From assembly GCA_029747585.1 (NCBI GenBank), contig JAPEVF010000486.1, forward strand, positions 1 to 34,667: a DNA stretch of 34,667 nucleotides, given 5' to 3'. Origin of the DNA: Pleurotus djamor. Lineage: Eukaryota; Basidiomycota; Agaricomycetes; Agaricales; Pleurotaceae. The position numbers and the translations under genes are program-made. Of this stretch, positions 19,840-29,745 are shown piece after piece; the stretch's first letter is position 1; the number at the start of each line of letters is the position of its first letter. The notes under the pieces were generated by a model. That model saw only the letters and a list, made by a program, of their open reading frames with translations, had not been told where the DNA came from and did no database searches.

Positions 19840-21904
19840 ATGCCTACGTCGCTCGCTCTCAGCGTTTTCATAACGCTATTCTATCTCTGGCATGTACGAC
19901 ATACGACAGCAACGCCATTGATGGGTCCCAGTCATCCTTCCCCCGCCATTCCTGAAGCGACGCCGAAGCGCGTTATCATACAACTATTCCAGTGGGACTG
20001 GGACAGCATCGCCAAGGAGTGTACCGAGTTCATCGGACCTTCTGGGTATGGATTCGTTCAAGGTACCGCCCTTTCTCTAATCGCGTTTACGACATGTCCC
20101 TAATGGCGGTTGTGTAGTTAGCCCGCCAGCTGAGCATGTCGAAGGTTCTGAATGGTGGACCGACTATCAGCCAGTATCCTACAAAATTATATCAAAGCGC
20201 GGCAATCGCCAACAGTTTGCGAGCATGGTTCGTACCTGCAAAGCCGCCGGCGTGGGCGTTATCGTCGGTTTGTCTCTCCTCTCGACATGTCCTTTTGGTT
20301 GTCTCATGGAGCGTCCTAGATACTCTATGGAATCATATGACGGGAAGAGAATCTGGAACTGGCGTAGGTGGTTCCAAATTCAGTAACAATACTTTCCCGT
20401 CGTACTATACCAATGAGGTGAGTGACTACTCGGTTTTAGCCCGACATTCTAACTCAACCGGGTAATTATAGGACTTCCACCAATGCGACAAAGTCATTTC
20501 TAATTATGGTGACAGGAAAGAAGTTCAGGAATGTAAACTGGTCGGACTGGCTGAGTACGTGCTTCTCCAGACTTAGTCGTCCTCTCTAACCTTAAATAAT
20601 GAGTAGTCTCGCGACCGGAAAAAACCGTGTTCAACAACAACTAGCTAGCTACGCCAACGATTTGATATCAATGGGGGTTGAAGGGCTTCGTCTTGACGCT
20701 GCAAAACGCAAGTCGCTTATCTCTGCGTGTCAGTGTCATTGACTCATCTTACTCTAGACATCGCGGCATCTGAAATCCAAGGCATTCTTTCTCGCCTAGC
20801 CCGCCCGGTTTACGTCTCACAAGAAGTGACCGTTGGCCCCGTCGAGGCCGTAAAACCAGAAGAATATACGATGAATGGAGCCGTCCAGATGTAGGCGTTT
20901 CCTTCCCAATTCACCGCTCGCCTTGCGTTTACGCCGGGCCTTTTTCTCTCCTTTTCAGTTTTCCGTACACACTTCTATTCAAAACCGCTTTCGAACAAGG
21001 CAATATCGCCTCTTTGAAAGATTTGCATAACCGAGGTAACCACCCTTCTAGTTTACCGTCATGCAGGTCTAAAGTCTTCGTCCGTTGTCTAGGCTGGGTT
21101 CCTTCTGATCACGCAAATGTCTTCGTCGCAAACCACGACACTGAACGTTACGGAGATTCACTCAATTACAAAACATCCCATTACCCCCTTGCGTTGATAT
21201 TCTCCCTTGGGCACTCGTACGGACGCAATCCTACCATCCTTTCTGGTTATGAATTCCCCAACAAAGATGTTGGTGCCCCGAATCAAGGTCTGTGTTGCTC
21301 CATCCAAGCCCGAGAGCCGTATTGACCAATGCGCCGAAACATCATCTTAGGGAAGGGTGTTTGTAACGGAGACGGAATGGGGGATAATGGAGGTTGGGTA
21401 TGCCAACATCGATGGCCAGGTGTTGCAGGTATGGTTTCGTTCAGGAACGCTGTAGGGGACAGTGAGATGCGAGATTGGGTTTCTCCGCTCGAATCCCGTG
21501 TAGCTTTCGGTCGAGGTGAATACGCTTCCTCACTTTCTCAACCAGGTCGCTTGACACACACTTCGATAGGTGCACTTGGGTTCGTCGCTATCAATGCCGC
21601 AAAAGATCCTTGGACGACGGAGTTCCATACCAGCATGCCGGACGGCCAGTACTGCAACGTCCTGCTCAAGACCTGTAATGACGCTACACGGTCAGTGTTC
21701 TTTCGGGTTTCTGTTTTTCATGTCGGATCCGAGCTGAGCTGTATGGATTTCTTTAGGATAACTGTAACCATGGGGAAATTCAGTGCGACAATCAGACCTA
21801 ACGGCGCGCTTGCTATCCACATGATGTCAAAAGCCCTCCCGTCTCCCTTGGACTCTACGCAGCGTGCTGGTCATGGCGTTACACAACCACTAATTGGGCT
21901 TTAA
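19840..21904 (+). CDS. Secreted alpha-amylase, GH13 (subfamily 32-like)
   Basis: Model: 11 exons, 19840-20062, 20118-20267, 20320-20417, 20472-20554, 20607-20707, 20758-20890, 20959-21035, 21093-21287, 21351-21515, 21570-21690, 21757-21904; 497 residues, all junctions in frame. It hydrolyses internal alpha-1,4 bonds of starch outside the cell. A signal peptide is evident ([15 protein letters not shown], residues about 5-19). The four GH13 signatures are intact: DTLWNH at 125-130, GLRLDAAKH at 211-219 (nucleophile D215), VSQEVT with acid/base E241, and FVANHDTER with D304. Early sequence [16 protein letters not shown] and YGFVQVSPPAEH is of the type shared with actinobacterial and animal amylases, which suggests subfamily 32 rather than the common fungal type. 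The C-terminal beta domain ends [20 protein letters not shown]; there is no starch-binding module. Intron 5 uses a GC donor (GCAAGT). Confidence 0.92.
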
Positions 21905-22542
21905 ATTATACGCTCGTTCAATAAAAAGCTGTAATTCGTACATAGAATCACAAAAGTATCCAACCCTCACGACGACACAACGGTGTTATCTGTCTTTACC
22001 CCCAAATGAGTGCATATCAGAAGTCACCACACGTGCTCACGCACCTTGCACGCACCGCACCTTGCATGGGTCTCGGGATTGATTGTTTGGCTTACTATAG
22101 ACTAAACTAGATATCGTTGCTAATTTTTCGAATGTCACCTTTCTCGTCAAGGCCCATGCTCTTTGTATATTTACTTCCTGGATTGAACAGACAGAGAACA
22201 TGACGTATGCGGCCTCGAGGGGTTGCCATGGTGATCTCACAATGTGGTAGTTGAAGGTCAGCGAACCGATCTTTTACTGACCGTGAGACCAAGTAATTGA
22301 CCGTGTGCACGTCGGAGTATCAATACGGCATGATGCATGATGTCCATTGTGAGAATTTCAAACCCCGCTTGGTATCCAAACAAGGCAATACTCCGTCTTT
22401 GTTCCTTGTCCTAGGGCCATTGTCGACCATTGTCGTCGAGGACAATGGCCTCCGCACAAAAGCCAATCGAAGATACTAAAGGACAGTGCTTCGGGGGACT
22501 TCTCCTTCGTTGCTCTCATCTCAACACCCACTTACGACCTTC
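21905..22542. other. Intergenic region with a 10-bp inverted repeat
   Basis: No gene is seen. GGCCATTGTC (22415-22424) and GACAATGGCC (22441-22450) form a perfect 10-bp inverted repeat around 16 nt, about 95 bp before the next start codon, so it could be a regulatory palindrome. A short repeat (gcaccttgca, twice) lies near 22040-22070. Confidence 0.4.
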
Positions 22543-23766
22543 ATGAACTCATCTATGATCCCAACTTGTATGTGATGTTTTAGTTTCAAGTTCGAGCTTA
22601 TGTTCATTGTCTATCCTAGGTCTAAAGCGACAACCTCGCATCAGAACTCGTAAATCTACCTCATCAAGGTCCTCGCCGACTAGAGGCCAAGCGCTACACA
22701 TGATCCCAGAGTTGTCGGAAGAGGATGAACCGTCGTCGCCCGCCAGCATCAAGGCTCGTCGTCGCCACGCTCATTTGAAGCTATCGGACATTCGCATCGC
22801 CAAAGATATATTAGTATTTCAAGATGTCATTCCTGGCGACGAATACGAGAGTCTTTCCTCGCCTCGACCCGCCCCTTCACCACCAACTTCACCATCAGCA
22901 CTCCTCATTGATTACGCTTCGTCACCATCACCGTCGTCTTCCAGAAACCGTTCTCTTTCTCCTTGCAACTCGGCTGAGATGTCCTATCGTCCTAAATCTT
23001 CTCCGACAATTGAGTCAGACTCTTCATTCAGCCCTGCGTCGGAGAATGCAAGCCTTCCGCCTACCCCCACATCAGACACCGAATTTTTTGCATCTTCCTC
23101 CCGAGCCCGTGACTCAGTTCGCCCCTTGACGATTGCCAAATTGCATTCCCCTCCCCAGTCCTATCATGACGAACCGTATGACTTCGACATCTCAGTTTAC
23201 GAAACCCCGGAACTTCGACAACCTTTCAAAAACGAACAGGAACGACATCTTCATTCAGACTACGACTCTATCTCCCCCATTCATTCAGAATCTGATTCTT
23301 CTGATTCGGAGGAGGCGGGTGATTGGTATGCACGCGAGTTCAGCAACATTTTGTCGTTGTATTCTCCAGCGCCAAGAATGACACTCGCGCCTATTCCAGA
23401 AGACCCATCTTTGATGTCGCCGGTCTCTTCACCTTCTCCATCCCCCGTTAAAACCCGCCGATTCAGCAAACCCCTTCCAGACATCCCCAGACCGAGTGCC
23501 CAACTCGACCCCGCTTATCCTGTCAAACGCCGAAGTATCCCTACCAGACCCCCACCACCTCCCCCAGTTCCTGCTATCCCAGCNCACCTTCGAAGATCGC
23601 TGAGGGGCTGGCCAAGGTCGACCGCGTTGACGATGATTATATCGCGCTAGAGCGGGAATGTGCCCGCTTTTATTGCCAATGTTTTTTTGATCGATTCGGA
23701 CGTGCTCCCAACGTACCTCATTATCTACGGACAGTCCCAACTCCCACTTCTGTACCTCCTTCGTAG
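22543..23766 (+). CDS. Ser/Pro-rich, mostly disordered protein with an N-linked frame break
   Basis: Exon 1 (22543-22567, MNSSMIPT) joins by a 52-nt intron to exon 2 from 22620. The protein begins basic (RQPRIRTRKSTSSR) and is then Ser/Pro/acidic (SELSEEDEPSSP-like, SESDSSDSEE). Short ordered-looking islands are LKLSDIRIAKDILVFQDVIP and WYAREFSNILSLYSPAPRM. A polyproline run (TRPPPPPPVPAIP) could bind SH3 or WW domains. At N 23584 the frame breaks: read literally the protein stops soon after, but the next frame continues clearly coding (KIAEGLAKVDRVDDDYIALE, CARFYCQCFFDRFGRAPNVP) to TAG 23764-23766. One base is therefore missing at the N, and the real length is about 390 residues. No family recognised. 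The role may be in signalling or the cytoskeleton, judged only from the proline motif. Confidence 0.65.
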
Positions 23767-23933
23767 TTGCTCGCATGTATGATGACGATTCCGTACTGCT
23801 GTGTTTTTTGTTTGTTTTTCCATGTTTTTGGGGAATATATGGACATTTCAACTCCGCTGCCTCAGTTCTTTCGTTCTCTCCCCCATACCTTTTTTCGGTC
23901 TCCCTCGTATCTCTCGTATCTACTCCCGCTAGC

Positions 23934-24083
23934 ATGTCACGCAATACCCGCTCACGAGGCAAGCTCGAAGTTGCAGTCGAGCTCCCTGCACCAACCAGGA
24001 CGCCAGTAATACTGGTTGGGATAGTATACTTTAAAGCAGTAAAATGGTCAAAGTATGTGCACTATGAGCCATGTGTCCTTTAG
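23934..24083 (+). CDS. Possible orphan first exon (basic N-terminus)
   Basis: ATG 23934 opens MSRNTRSRGKLEVAVELPAP followed by TRTPVI, a basic start of the kind seen at the beginning of nuclear or element-encoded proteins. The protein-like character ends near 24010, just where the AT-rich repeat block begins. There is no convincing donor. It may be the original first exon of the gene at 25987, now separated by the repeats, or a chance frame. Confidence 0.25.
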   Translation: MSRNTRSRGKLEVAVELPAPTRTPVILVGIVYFKAVKWSKYVHYEPCVL

Positions 24084-24592
24084 AGTTACTATAAACTATT
24101 TTCAGTTAGGACTACTTTTAACCATGAACTATTATGATACTATGAAGCCAGTAATTTGTTTGTCCGTGCACGTAGCTATAAAGCATATAACTGTTTATAG
24201 TCACTATAAGCAGGTTAATTTATAGGTACTATAAACCCGTAAAATGATAGTGACTATACAGTAACTATAAGCCAGTTGTTTATATAGGCTGTGGGCTAGG
24301 AAAGAAACTGATCTTTATAGTTACTTTAAACCATGTAAATGTTAATAGTCACTTTGCAGCCAGTTATTGATAGTTACTATAAGCAATTAATATGACAAAA
24401 TCTTTTCATAGTAACTATAAAGCCAAGTACTTATAGTTACTATAAGCCACTGAAAACAAAATATGCCATATAGTAACTATAAAGCCATATACCAAAATGC
24501 TTAAAAAGCGGTATAATAGGGCTGGTAGTAGCATTATATGGGTGCTTATAGTTACTATAAACCAAGAGTATCTTTATAGTAACTATAAAGCA
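24081..24592. repeat. AT-rich array of a near-palindrome, core TATAGTTACTATA
   Basis: About 13 copies of a near-palindromic core (TATAGT, T or A, ACTATA), often ending AAGCC or AAACC, occur in both orientations at irregular spacing of roughly 20-60 bp. Examples lie at about 24440, 24474, 24546 and 24573. The base composition is much more AT-rich than in the neighbouring genes. The irregular spacing sets it apart from a simple minisatellite. Such repeats could be binding sites for a transposase or another dimeric DNA-binding protein (inference). Confidence 0.7.
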
Positions 24593-24665
24593 AATAGAGA
24601 GCGTGGGAAAAAAACAAAAATGAAGCATTCAGTAGCGGTTATATTGACTGTGGGAAAAATATACT

Positions 24666-25857
24666 TACCGTGAGAACTTTTCCAAAAGTATAGGGGCTAG
24701 AGATCGTGATGTTTCAGAAGCGTGGGAAAATTTGACTGACTGTGGGAAAATATTTCTAACCGTGAGAAAATAATTTAGTGATCGTGGGAATATATTTTAC
24801 TGACCGTGGGAACCAAAAAGAGTCCAAAAAANTGCGCACTAAAAGCATTGTTTTTGCTTTGCACTACCTATACCCTATTGGATTTCAAAACCTTGGTCAA
24901 TATATCTATTACTGACTGTGGGAACCCTTAGTTGACTGTGAGAATCTACATCTGACTGTGGGAAACTACCAATTCATGATAACAACTGGCTATTTCAGGG
25001 TCAGTCATTCACCTCCTCTTGAATCTGTTCAACATATCTATGGTTTCCATATATCTTAATACATATTCACATACCATTCTGATGGTGATCACATTGTTTG
25101 AAGTGGCAACCATACCTACCAGCTTTGGAATATGTTCATATTTGATTGACATGAATCAAGTTGTTTAGGTTCTTGTGGTCTAAGATGGAATGTGTAAAAG
25201 AATACCTTCTCTAGTATGTATGGGAGGGTGAATCCCATTTAGAATGCCTAAAGTATGCATGAGACATCCATATCAAAGAGATAGAACCAGTGGTAGCAAC
25301 AATATAAAGGGAGAAGTAGCAAAGTACGATGAGAGGGATATGATTAAAATGATCAAACTTGCATGTTCCTCAAAGTAATTTCAACTTTGCTCAATAACTA
25401 GATATGCTCCCATAGTCTCTCTTTCACTCAGGACCTTAGATTGTGTAGATCTACTGATTTATAAAATTTTATACTTTCCCACGGTCAATAATATATTCCC
25501 AGAGTCAGTAATGGCCCTGAAATTGTAATATTTCATTAGAATTGGGCAAAGTCTCACAGTCAGTGCAGGGTTCCCACAGTCAGAGTTTTGTTCTCACAGT
25601 TACGGAGAAGTATATAAGGTAAATAGGAAATATATGAAATGGTGAATAAAGGGTATAAATAATATATAGGCCTAAACCAATGCTTTTAGTGCGCATTTTT
25701 TGGACTCTTTTTGGTTCCCACGGTCAGTAAAATATATTCCCACGATCACTAAATTATTTTCTCACGGTTAGAAATATTTTCCCACAGTCAGTCAAATTTT
25801 CCCACACTTCTGAAACATCACGATATCTAGCCCCTATACTTTTGGAAAAGCACGGTA
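24666..25857. mobile_element. Inverted-repeat element with long arms and subterminal GTGGGAA motifs
   Basis: The left arm (24666-24850) and right arm (about 25678-25857) are inverted copies of about 180 bp. They differ only by a 4-nt indel near the outer end, two substitutions and the N at 24832. Both start with taccgtg and cttttccaaaagtatagggg. Copies of ctgactgtgggaa or variants (cygtgrgaa) are directed inward from both ends, about nine per half, with further copies in the interior. Long inverted arms plus repeated subterminal motifs are typical of non-autonomous DNA transposons. There is no open reading frame in the 0.83-kb interior and no target-site duplication I could identify. The near identity of the arms implies recent insertion or ongoing conversion. 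Confidence 0.7.
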
Positions 25858-25863
25858 GCAACT

Positions 25864-25941
25864 CTGGTCACTAGATCAGGTTGCTGTTGACACTTCTGGT
25901 CAGTAGACCAGCGTGTCCTCCCCACCTTAGTCAGGAGACTA
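25864..25941. repeat. Three 32-bp repeats with hairpin cores before the next gene
   Basis: Cores CTGGTCACTAGATCAG (25864-25879), CTGGTCAGTAGACCAG (25896-25911) and TTAGTCAGGAGACTAG (about 25927-25942) are spaced 32 bp apart. Each is a 5-6-bp inverted repeat around 4 nt. The loop and one arm change while pairing is mostly kept. They end about 45 bp before the ATG at 25987, so they lie in its promoter or leader. Confidence 0.65.
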
Positions 25942-25986
25942 GCGTGGCCTTTTACCTCTGTTGTTTGCATTGTGCTCATTGTAGCC

Positions 25987-27620
25987 ATGCTAGTGCCTGT
26001 CCCCGAATATACCCGAACAGTTGTCGGGCCTGCGTACCATGCAATGATGGCTCTACCTGCCAGTGAGCGCGAGCACGAAATGCAAGTTGTCTTCGATTGG
26101 TATGAGAAGGCCACCACGAACTCCGTCAACGACATGCATCGCACTGGTCAAATTGGTAAACAAGTCGAGAAGATCGCTTTCCAGTATACACAACTTGTGA
26201 GCTTTGCTGATTTGTATCGTCTATATACTTCTCATTGTGTGACTACAGGCTAGGCATGATCATTGTGTGACTACAGGCTAGGCATGACTACGAGTTGTAT
26301 GATATACACTCGTTCAGATACATCTTTGCCTTATCGCAGACGAAGAAGGGTGTCCCGATCCGTCAAGTTTGGTCGGGCACTCCCCTCCTCCCCGATGTCC
26401 TCAAGTCAGGGTGGACCGCAAATTGGCAGCGCCATCTTCACGCTGTTGAAAGCCTTCTTGTGTACGTGTATTCTCTTCTTATCTTGTGTTTTAGGAAGAC
26501 TAAGTTCCCGTCCTCAGCACTCAGCGGGAGAAATCCTTGGCTGCTAAGCAACAGAAAACCTGCAAGCCCCCGCCATACCTTTGGCTTCTTGATGTGGACT
26601 TTACTATCCATGGGCGGCAGAGTGAGTGTGACATGCATCGGCGGGTACTCTCAGAGCTTGGGGTTGTGATGTATAGTGGGTCTTTCTTTGTGTCTCGTCT
26701 ACTTATTCTCATCCTCCTTTTGCCTTCTAGATGTTATTCAACGTGAGCGTAACCCCGTTGATCCAGCACTCGTCAAAGGAATGCCATGGGCGACTTGGGA
26801 CTCGAGTGCGTACCATGAGCAAATGGTCATGCTCAACTGGCCTGCTGGATTTCTCCACCCTGGCTCTCAAGACTCTGGGTACAACATCCGCCATATCCCC
26901 CTGAAGTATGTTAGCAAAGTCGTTGAACCATGGATTCGCTGCAAAGACCGCGAGCTCTATGATCATGAGTATTCGCAATTATTTGCTATACGTCCATGGT
27001 CTCAACGTAAGTCTGTGACTTTACCTTTTCTCTATCATGCTCAAACCTTGTGGATAGGTGCTTGGGACTTGCCACTGGCTTCCCAAGGGCGTATACTGTT
27101 GGTTATCGACACCAATGGTACCGTTCTCCTTCGTGTTGAGGACTGCAAACAATACACCAAAGATCTCTCGAAGGAACCTGAGGGTGAATCATCAACAGCA
27201 CCTGGATCAATTCTCGAAGACGATGAAGATGAGTCGGTCTTTTATGTTCCTCTCCCACTGCCTCCGCACTTGGATCCAAATCAACCTGAGGAAGAGTGGG
27301 ATTATAAAAACCTTCCTCAAGCTGGCCCATCTCGTCTACCTCTGCAATCAGAGGCATCAACCTCACATCAGGCATCGTCTACTCATCCTCAACTCTCTGG
27401 TCCTGCTGTTCGCCCAGATGGTACTCTGCGCGATGCAGGTGAGATTGATTTTTCGGAGGATGTTGAGGTTGCCCTACCTTCTACCCCCCCTCCTGCCCGA
27501 TTAGTTACTCCTCGTAGTCCCCCATCCGTACCCCCTCCAAAGCGGCGCAAGCGTGCTAAAGTGTTAGAACCCAATCCCGAGAGACAGGGGGGAGTGGGAT
27601 TCGAACGGCGTTGGTCGTGA
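25987..27620 (+). CDS. Unknown protein, likely of a multicopy fungal family
   Basis: Model: exons 25987-26196, 26277-26461, 26518-26621, 26731-27006 and 27058-27620, 445 residues, all joins in frame. The N-terminal two thirds are well ordered and aromatic: VFDWYEKATTNSVNDMHRTG, ARHDYELYDIHSFRYIFALS, SGWTANWQRHLHAVESLL, PPYLWLLDVDFTIHG, MVMLNWPAGFLHPGS, YSQLFAIRPWSQ, then LASQGRILLVIDTNGTVLL. The C-terminal part is acidic then Pro-rich (EDDEDESVFYVPLPLPPHLD) and ends in a basic patch, PPKRRKRAK, that could direct it to the nucleus. I recognise no catalytic motif. The strong sequence character and repeat-filled surroundings fit proteins carried by mobile elements in mushroom genomes, but this is inference. 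The first acceptor is duplicated (see 26232-26287). An earlier first exon at 23934 is possible. Confidence 0.65.
26232..26287 (+). repeat. 28-bp tandem duplication carrying a splice acceptor
   Basis: The unit beginning tcattgtgtgactacaggct occurs at 26232 and again at 26260, 28 bp apart. Each copy includes ctacag, so intron 1 of the surrounding gene has two identical acceptors. Only the second (ending 26276) keeps the frame; the first leads to TAG within nine codons. Confidence 0.8.
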
Positions 27621-28004
27621 AAGAGGAGAGGATGAATCCGAATGAACGACGAACGGCGTTCAGGAACGAAGAGACGGACTTGCGACAACAACGACTGGAG
27701 GGCAGCGTTGTGTCCACAGGCACTCTCGTGTCCGGGATTCGGGATTCGTGAGGACGAAGGAGGAGCGAGAGATGAATCCCGCAAGGAAGAGGGAAGAAAC
27801 GTTTATATTCGAACTAAGGAGCAATGAACAAGAATAACTACTATATATACTGAGTGCCTCATGTGTAGCATGAGGCGCGGCTAAAGTGAACAATGAGACT
27901 TTGTACATAAGTGAACACCAAACCATCCGATGAATCCCGGACAGGGGCTAGGGGCTAGTCACGTGACCGGGGTTCCCAGAGGGGCAGTCACGCGGAGCGT
28001 GACA
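27595..28004 (+). mobile_element. Candidate solo LTR-like relic
   Basis: A purine-rich run (gagagacaggggggag, 27579-27594) is followed by a segment that starts TG and can be ended at CA (28003-28004). It contains a TATA-like tatatatac (about 27842-27850), a hairpin gcctcatg/catgaggc (27856-27876), a GTCACGTGAC palindrome (27958-27967) and gtcacgc/gcgtgac (27987-28003). This resembles a polypurine tract and LTR, but there is no second LTR, no reverse transcriptase and no target-site duplication. The last residues of the preceding gene read into it. Confidence 0.25.
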
Positions 28005-28246
28005 TAAAGTCAACTCTCCTCAGCGTAAAACCCAGTCTCGCCGCCGTCGCCGCTAAGTTTCTTGCTTCATAACAATGTTTTTTTCCAGCTATACATCCTT
28101 TCTTTATCCTATTCATTATGCCTTGCTCACATTCCCATCTCTATATACATGATGTATGCATTTGTATGAACTCTATGCCTTATGAATGAATATGTGCTTA
28201 TGAAAATGTGTCTGTCTACAGACTTATGAGTATTTTCTCAGATTAC

Positions 28247-29546
28247 TTGGGCATGTCCATATGTTTGAATTACCTAATTTTGGACATGTCCAAGCATCTA
28301 CCTTTTCATGTATTAAACATGTCCAAACTGGAAGAACTTGTGTTATTTTAACAGATGAGGGTTTCATATCTACTAGAAGAATAACAGAAACTTACTTTAC
28401 TTGAAAAAAATATGAGGCTCCTTTGTCTAAGGTCTAAAAATTGAAATGTAGACTCTTATACATACTTATTACCCACTTCTAGCTCAGTGTATAAGAGGAG
28501 CAACTGGCTGGCCTTGTAAAAATAATCAGAGAACATGAGAAAAATATCTCATAAAGTTGAAAGAATATTCTCACGGTCAAACCAGAAAATTTACTGAAGG
28601 AAGGATACATGGTCATCTAAAGGCCATTTAAGGGCCAAAAGTATAACCATTGTAATGAAGATTATATGAGTATGGACATGCCCAAACATAAAAACTATAA
28701 AGGTATGGGCATGCCCAAATGGGAAAACTATAGAGATATGGACATGCCCAAGAGTGAAAATCATATAGGCATGGGCATGCCCAATAGTAAAAACTATATG
28801 GACATGGACATGCCCAAACATAATAACCACATAGGAATGGGCATGCCCAAAAGAGAGAATCATATAGGCGTGGACATGCCCATGAGTGAAAACCATATAG
28901 GCTTGGACATGCCCAAGACTGAAAATCATATAGGCATGGGCATGCCCAAGAGTGAAAATTATATAGGTGTGGGCATGTCCAAATGGGAGAAATATATGGG
29001 TATGGGCATGCCCAAGAGTAAAATGTATATGGGCATGGACATGCCCAAACATGAAAACTATGTGAGAATAGAAAAGTCTAAGTCCGCTTAATTTGAAGGT
29101 TCACATTTCAAAGTTCAGTAAGCATGTGAGGTACTCCACATCTGGTTTGACTCCAGTGGTAAACTTCACTTGTAGACATAGTTATGCCCACCCATTCTGT
29201 TATGCCTACACTACCACCATAACCAACCTCTGTACCTTCTACAAGTCTAAAACACATTCCTAGGTAGTTACTATGTATCAATAAAAAGAAATCATATTAT
29301 TGAATGCCCAACTGAAAGATGTATATAGTTGATATTAATAGCATGTGAGAAATTTATGTCCAGAAGTTTGGACATGCCCACCAATATACTACCCAGAAAT
29401 GCTAAGTCAGCCCAGAGATGGACATGCCCTGTGACCTATGTCACACTGGGACATGCCCAAAGTTGAACTTGGTGCAGAAAAACCAAACCCCTGGACATGC
29501 CCAAAGATAATAGGCAGGACATGCCCAAACCTTGGACATGTCCATG
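28247..29546. repeat. Block of TGGRCATGYCCA palindromes around a 33-bp minisatellite
   Basis: The palindrome TGGGCATGCCCA and its variants (TTGGACATGCCCA, TTGGACATGTCCA) are scattered through 28247-28330 and 29370-29546, and fill the array at 28672-29067. More than 20 copies are present in total. Nothing coding is supported in this 1.3-kb AT-rich stretch. It lies directly upstream of the gene starting at 29746. The palindromic core kept both inside and outside the tandem array argues for a site that is bound, not just slippage. Confidence 0.7.
28672..29067. repeat. 33-bp minisatellite, 12 units
   Basis: Twelve units of exactly 33 bp (28672 + 33n), each beginning atggacatgcccaa or atgggcatgcccaa, followed by a variable AT-rich half ending catataggc or similar. 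Units vary at the centre but keep length and the palindromic start. Because 33 is divisible by three and stops are absent, both strands have long open frames (for example MGMPKSENHIG repeated), which I take as a by-product. Confidence 0.85.
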
Positions 29547-29745
29547 AAAAATAACCATTTAGGTGCATTAATTGTTCACTTTCTTACACCTTATAGGTTC
29601 AGTAAAGTGACAGCCTGAAGTGTCAATGATATAATCGAGCTCGCACGTACCATGAGGACTTCCTCCCAAGACCCGAACCCCCCACCATCATTGCATCATC
29701 GTCTTCGCTAGTCTGCCTGCTGCCTTTCATATCCGTCTCTTCCCT

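Noticed and set aside
27590..27612. B-box-like ggattcgaac suggesting a minus-strand tRNA
   Set aside because: The flanking bases do not form a T stem or an acceptor stem.
28672..29067. CRISPR-like regular repeats
   Set aside because: Units are contiguous 33-bp repeats with variable halves, no unique spacers, no cas genes, and the intron-rich context is eukaryotic.
28666..29091. Long repetitive open frames on both strands (M-G-M-P-K-S-E-N type repeats)
   Set aside because: They follow from a 33-bp minisatellite whose unit length is a multiple of three; the palindromic DNA core extends outside the frame, and both strands are equally open.
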